Source of the DNA: Flavobacterium cutihirudinis
GTDB lineage: Bacteria > Bacteroidota > Bacteroidia > Flavobacteriales > Flavobacteriaceae
DNA length: 64,000 bases
Direction: 5' to 3'
NCBI RefSeq assembly: GCF_003385895.1
Contig: NZ_QRDQ01000008.1
Location: 1,050,354-1,114,353 of the forward strand
In this document: piece by piece, positions 61,226-64,000 of the stretch
Layout: each line of letters opens with the position of its first letter
Numbering within the stretch: the first letter of the stretch is position 1
The notes under the pieces: generated by a model
Seen by the model: the letters and a program-made list of their open reading frames with translations, nothing else
Told to the model about the DNA's origin: nothing
The model's database searches: none
Position numbers and translations under genes: made by a program

Positions 61226-62569
61226 ATGAACTGGGAACAACTTTTATCTCTTAAAAAGCAAGGCGACACAAGCAAAAGGTTACGTATAGAACAAGATGAT
61301 ACACGTTTGGGTTTTGAGGTCGATTATGATCGAATTATCTTTTCGGCGGCGTTTCGTTCTTTGCAGGATAAAACACAGGTAATTCCGCTTTCTAAAACCG
61401 ATTTCGTACATACGCGATTAACGCACAGTTTAGAAGTTTCGGTTGTTGGCCGTTCTTTAGGTCGTTTGGTTGGGAAAAAAATTATAGAAAAATATCCTTA
61501 TTTAAAAGAAGTTCACGGTTATCATATGAATGATTTCGGTGCTATTGTAGCTGCGGCTTCATTAGCGCACGATATCGGAAATCCGCCTTTTGGACATTCA
61601 GGAGAAAAAGCAATTGGCGAATATTTTTCTATCGGAAATGGACAGAAATTTAGAAATCAATTAACAGATAAACAATGGCAGGATTTAATTGATTTTGAGG
61701 GAAATGCTAATGGATTTTCGGTGTTGACAGCAAGTCGTCCCGGGATTGAAGGCGGACTCAGAATTTCATACGCTACATTGGGCGCTTTCATGAAATATCC
61801 AAAAGAGAGTCTTCCAAAAAAACCAACGAATGCTATTTCGGATAAAAAATATGGTTTCTTCCAAACAGATAAATTGTTTTTTGAAGAAGTAGCTAAAGAT
61901 ATGGGAATGATTTCTAAATCTGACGATAATATTGCTTTTGAAAGACATCCTTTGGCTTATTTAGTTGAAGCTGCAGATGATATTTGTTATACGATTATCG
62001 ATTTTGAAGACGGAATAAATCTTGGTTTGGTTTCTGAAGATTATGCTTTAGAATATTTAATCAAATTGGTAAAAGATAATATTGGTGTCGAAAAATATAA
62101 AACTTTAGAGACCAAAGAAGATAGAATCAGTTATTTGAGAGCATTGGCAATTGGTGCTTTGATAAATGATGCTGTTGATGTTTTTATTGAAAACGAAGAA
62201 GCGATTCTTGCTGGAAATTTTCCGTATGCTTTAACAGATAAAAGCAAGTACAAAGCGCAAATGAATGATATTATCAAATTAAGTGTTGAGAAAATCTATC
62301 AGAGCCGCGAAGTAATCGAGAAAGAAATTGTAGGTTATCAGATTATCCAGACTTTATTGGATAAATTTATAAATGCTTTCAATAACAAATATGAAGGTAC
62401 AGCTTCTAATTATGATAAATTGCTTTTGAAAATGCTGCCTGAAAAACACCATTTAGAAAAAACCAATTTATACGAACGTTTGCTTCATATTTGTCACTAC
62501 GTTTCCTTATTAACGGATGGAAATGCATTGGAATTATTTGACACAATTAACGGCCGAAAGACCAATTAA
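61226..62569 (+). CDS. dgt: Deoxyguanosinetriphosphate triphosphohydrolase
   Basis: A 447-residue HD-domain enzyme that removes triphosphate from dGTP or other dNTPs. HTRLTHSLEVSVVGRSLGR and LAHDIGNPPFGHSGEKAI carry the HD-site His and Asp residues, and RIEQDDTRLGFEVDYDRIIFSAAFRSLQDK is the usual N-terminus. Length suits the Bacteroidota branch. The leader just before the ATG is built of repeated AATCTAAAATC-like words. Confidence 0.92.
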   Translation: MNWEQLLSLKKQGDTSKRLRIEQDDTRLGFEVDYDRIIFSAAFRSLQDKTQVIPLSKTDFVHTRLTHSLEVSVVGRSLGRLVGKKIIEKYPYLKEVHGYHMNDFGAIVAAASLAHDIGNPPFGHSGEKAIGEYFSIGNGQKFRNQLTDKQWQDLIDFEGNANGFSVLTASRPGIEGGLRISYATLGAFMKYPKESLPKKPTNAISDKKYGFFQTDKLFFEEVAKDMGMISKSDDNIAFERHPLAYLVEAADDICYTIIDFEDGINLGLVSEDYALEYLIKLVKDNIGVEKYKTLETKEDRISYLRALAIGALINDAVDVFIENEEAILAGNFPYALTDKSKYKAQMNDIIKLSVEKIYQSREVIEKEIVGYQIIQTLLDKFINAFNNKYEGTASNYDKLLLKMLPEKHHLEKTNLYERLLHICHYVSLLTDGNALELFDTINGRKTN

Positions 62570-62579
62570 TCGACTTTAT

Positions 62580-63581
62580 TTATTGAAAAGCATAAACAAG
62601 TCCAACTCCTAAAACCTGTCTCAACTGCATTCTAGGTCCGTCGTTTACTTGTGATGTCGCTCCTGTTGTAGGATCAACTACATCTTTCTTGGTTTTAATA
62701 TCGTCGTCATAAACTAAATGCACTCCAATATTTGCTTTTACATAAGCATTTACAACTAGATCAAGACGCGTATCGTAATCAATATCGACGTTTCCAAATT
62801 TGTTTAGGTAATCTGTATATAAACTTAGACGATTTTCGTAGAAGACATTTTTGTAAATTTCACTTTTCATGTATGCTGTAAAAAGTATACCAAATTCGGC
62901 TTTTACTTTCTGTCCTTCTTCAACCAATATTTGAGCGTCAGGATTGTTAGGATCAGTTACATAGACAGCTTTCTTAACCCCAAAAGCACCTTGATTTGCC
63001 AGATCTTGGTCTAAAACCAACGTAGTTTTCAATGTAATAGGAGAGAAGTAAAATGTTCTGTTTCTGTTTTTGTTTGAGTTCTCTGCTCCGGCTCCAAGGA
63101 AAATATATGCCGGTGCAAAAGGTTTGGAGATTGCAATGTCTCTATTTGGGTAATTGTAACCGTTTGTAAACTGAGTATTGAAATTATATTTTGCAGAATA
63201 GTACCAATTTGAAACTGTATCTTTTCTAAAACCATAAGTAGAGTTTAGCATTACCGCATCATCGGTTTTACGAAGTTCAATTCCGTCTTGCTTGTTTAAA
63301 CCATATTTGACAATAAGTTCATTAACCCATTTATGATTTCCTTTTTGATAGGTTCTGTTAAACTCACCTTTAAACAATCCTGAAATAGAACTTGTTCCCC
63401 CCGCGCTCCAGTTTACAAAAGCAATTTCTGAGATATCAAATCCAAGCTGGTTTTTTTTTGCCCAGTTTGATGGAAGTGCCGGTAATTGATTTGGATTTAG
63501 GGTCGTTTGGATTATTTGCGCAAAATTATGAGATGTACACAATAAAAACAAAAGCAAAAAAGCAGAACGTAATAATTTCAT
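62580..63581 (-). CDS. DUF3078 domain exported protein
   Basis: A 333-residue protein. The ATG at 63581 gives the signal MKLLRSAFLLLFLLCTSHNF; the longer frame begins with TTG at 63611. The mature protein is barrel-like (LGFDISEIAFVNWSAGGTSS, WVNELIVKYGLNKQDGIELR, KTDDAVMLNSTYGF, VLGVGLVYAF at the end), matching DUF3078, a Bacteroidota outer-membrane family of unknown function. It follows dxs on the reverse strand with a gap of only 35 bases, so the two are probably co-transcribed. Confidence 0.85.
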   Translation of the reverse strand: MKLLRSAFLLLFLLCTSHNFAQIIQTTLNPNQLPALPSNWAKKNQLGFDISEIAFVNWSAGGTSSISGLFKGEFNRTYQKGNHKWVNELIVKYGLNKQDGIELRKTDDAVMLNSTYGFRKDTVSNWYYSAKYNFNTQFTNGYNYPNRDIAISKPFAPAYIFLGAGAENSNKNRNRTFYFSPITLKTTLVLDQDLANQGAFGVKKAVYVTDPNNPDAQILVEEGQKVKAEFGILFTAYMKSEIYKNVFYENRLSLYTDYLNKFGNVDIDYDTRLDLVVNAYVKANIGVHLVYDDDIKTKKDVVDPTTGATSQVNDGPRMQLRQVLGVGLVYAFQ

Positions 63582-63616
63582 TAGGTCAATTTTAGTTTTT
63601 TGGAGTTGCAAAATAA

Positions 63617-64000
63617 TTATTTTGAACCGTTAGAAAAAAGATTTATTAAACTTTTAACGTCAATTTTACATAAATGTTGTAGCTCAGATACGCTTCCATG
63701 CTCAATAAATTCGTCTGGAATGCCTAAAATTTCAACCTTATTTTTAAAATTATTTGCAGCAGCATATTCTAAAACGGCACTTCCAAAACCGCCGTTTTTT
63801 ACTCCATCTTCGATTGTAATAATGTTTTCAAATGTTGAAAAAATATTATGTAAAGCATTGATATCTAAAGGCTTAATAAAACTAAAGCTGTAATGTGCAA
63901 AAGCACCAGAATTACTGCATTCTTTTAAAGCTTCAATTATATTATTTCCAATTGTTCCGGTCGAAAGCACAGCAACTTTCGTACCAGCTTTTAGATATTT
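63617..64000 (-). CDS. dxs: 1-deoxy-D-xylulose-5-phosphate synthase, C-terminal part
   Basis: Only the last 127 residues are present; the rest lies beyond the window. KYLKAGTKVAVLSTGTIGNN, FIKPLDINALHNIFSTFENI, ITIEDGVKNGGFGSAVLEYA and ILGIPDEFIEHGSVSELQ match the C-terminal transketolase domain of DXS, the first enzyme of the MEP isoprenoid route. The IPDEFIEHG segment is characteristic of DXS rather than other transketolases. Confidence 0.9.
   Translation of the reverse strand, partial: KYLKAGTKVAVLSTGTIGNNIIEALKECSNSGAFAHYSFSFIKPLDINALHNIFSTFENIITIEDGVKNGGFGSAVLEYAAANNFKNKVEILGIPDEFIEHGSVSELQHLCKIDVKSLINLFSNGSK

Noticed and set aside
1..64000. CRISPR arrays, prophage, insertion sequences, tRNA or rRNA genes
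   Set aside because: Reading both strands showed no regularly spaced direct repeats, transposase or phage genes, and no cloverleaf that I could support.

Overview
This 64 kb window reads as chromosomal DNA of a Flavobacterium-like member of the Bacteroidota. The evidence is the AT-rich sequence, promoters of the Bacteroidota type (TTTG, about 20 nt, TAnnTTTG), starts without obvious Shine-Dalgarno sites, and typical lineage genes (GLPGLI protein, DUF5686, DUF3078, gldA-type ABC ATPase, TonB receptors with CarboxypepD_reg domains, membrane pyrophosphatase next to soluble pyrophosphatase). No tRNA, rRNA, CRISPR, prophage or transposase was seen.

Layout. 0-16.4 kb is mostly housekeeping: the end of etfB, pdhB, a DUF5686 outer-membrane protein, an AlkA-type glycosylase, ppa and hppA, a deoxynucleoside kinase, a GLPGLI/outer-membrane receptor pair and a large exported protein. 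16.5-46.9 kb is a long sulfur-assimilation, methionine and SAM supercluster: metK; metY and a degenerate homoserine dehydrogenase; metX, thrA, osmC-like and metZ-like; an Rrf2 regulator; two TSUP permeases; cysH, cysD, cysN; a sulfite reductase with a C-terminal HEPN-like region; cobA and a CysG/Met8-like enzyme for siroheme; a ferredoxin/NADP reductase; then metH in two pieces and metF. A small toxin-antitoxin pair and a TfoX-domain gene interrupt it. 46.9-55.7 kb holds a methyltransferase, a dicarboxylate/amino-acid symporter, a group II PLP decarboxylase and an iron-type receptor, lipoprotein and PepSY set. 55.9-64 kb holds another receptor, gldA, two tandem small outer-membrane barrels, dgt, DUF3078 and the end of dxs.

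How it works together. Sulfate is activated by CysDN, reduced directly as APS by CysH (no APS kinase seen), then reduced by Sir with siroheme from CobA/CysG and electrons probably from the FNR. Sulfide enters homocysteine via MetX plus MetY/MetZ. MetH and MetF methylate it and MetK makes SAM.

The most striking content is the regulation of this cluster. A long-loop SAM-II riboswitch precedes metK, and SAM-I riboswitches precede metX and metH. Three unannotated attenuators encode tiny Met/Cys-rich leader peptides, each followed by a Rho-independent terminator whose 5' arm is complementary to the end of the leader ORF or the bases just after it. Two attenuators in tandem precede metY and one precedes metX. 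Each attenuator block is followed by a small ORF, and these two small proteins look like paralogues sharing an SLLFxMY motif. I know of no described Bacteroidota system of this form. A 13-nt element shared by the metY and cys promoter regions suggests a further DNA-binding regulator, possibly the Rrf2 protein encoded between them. Several families of palindromic intergenic repeats also occur in two or three copies.
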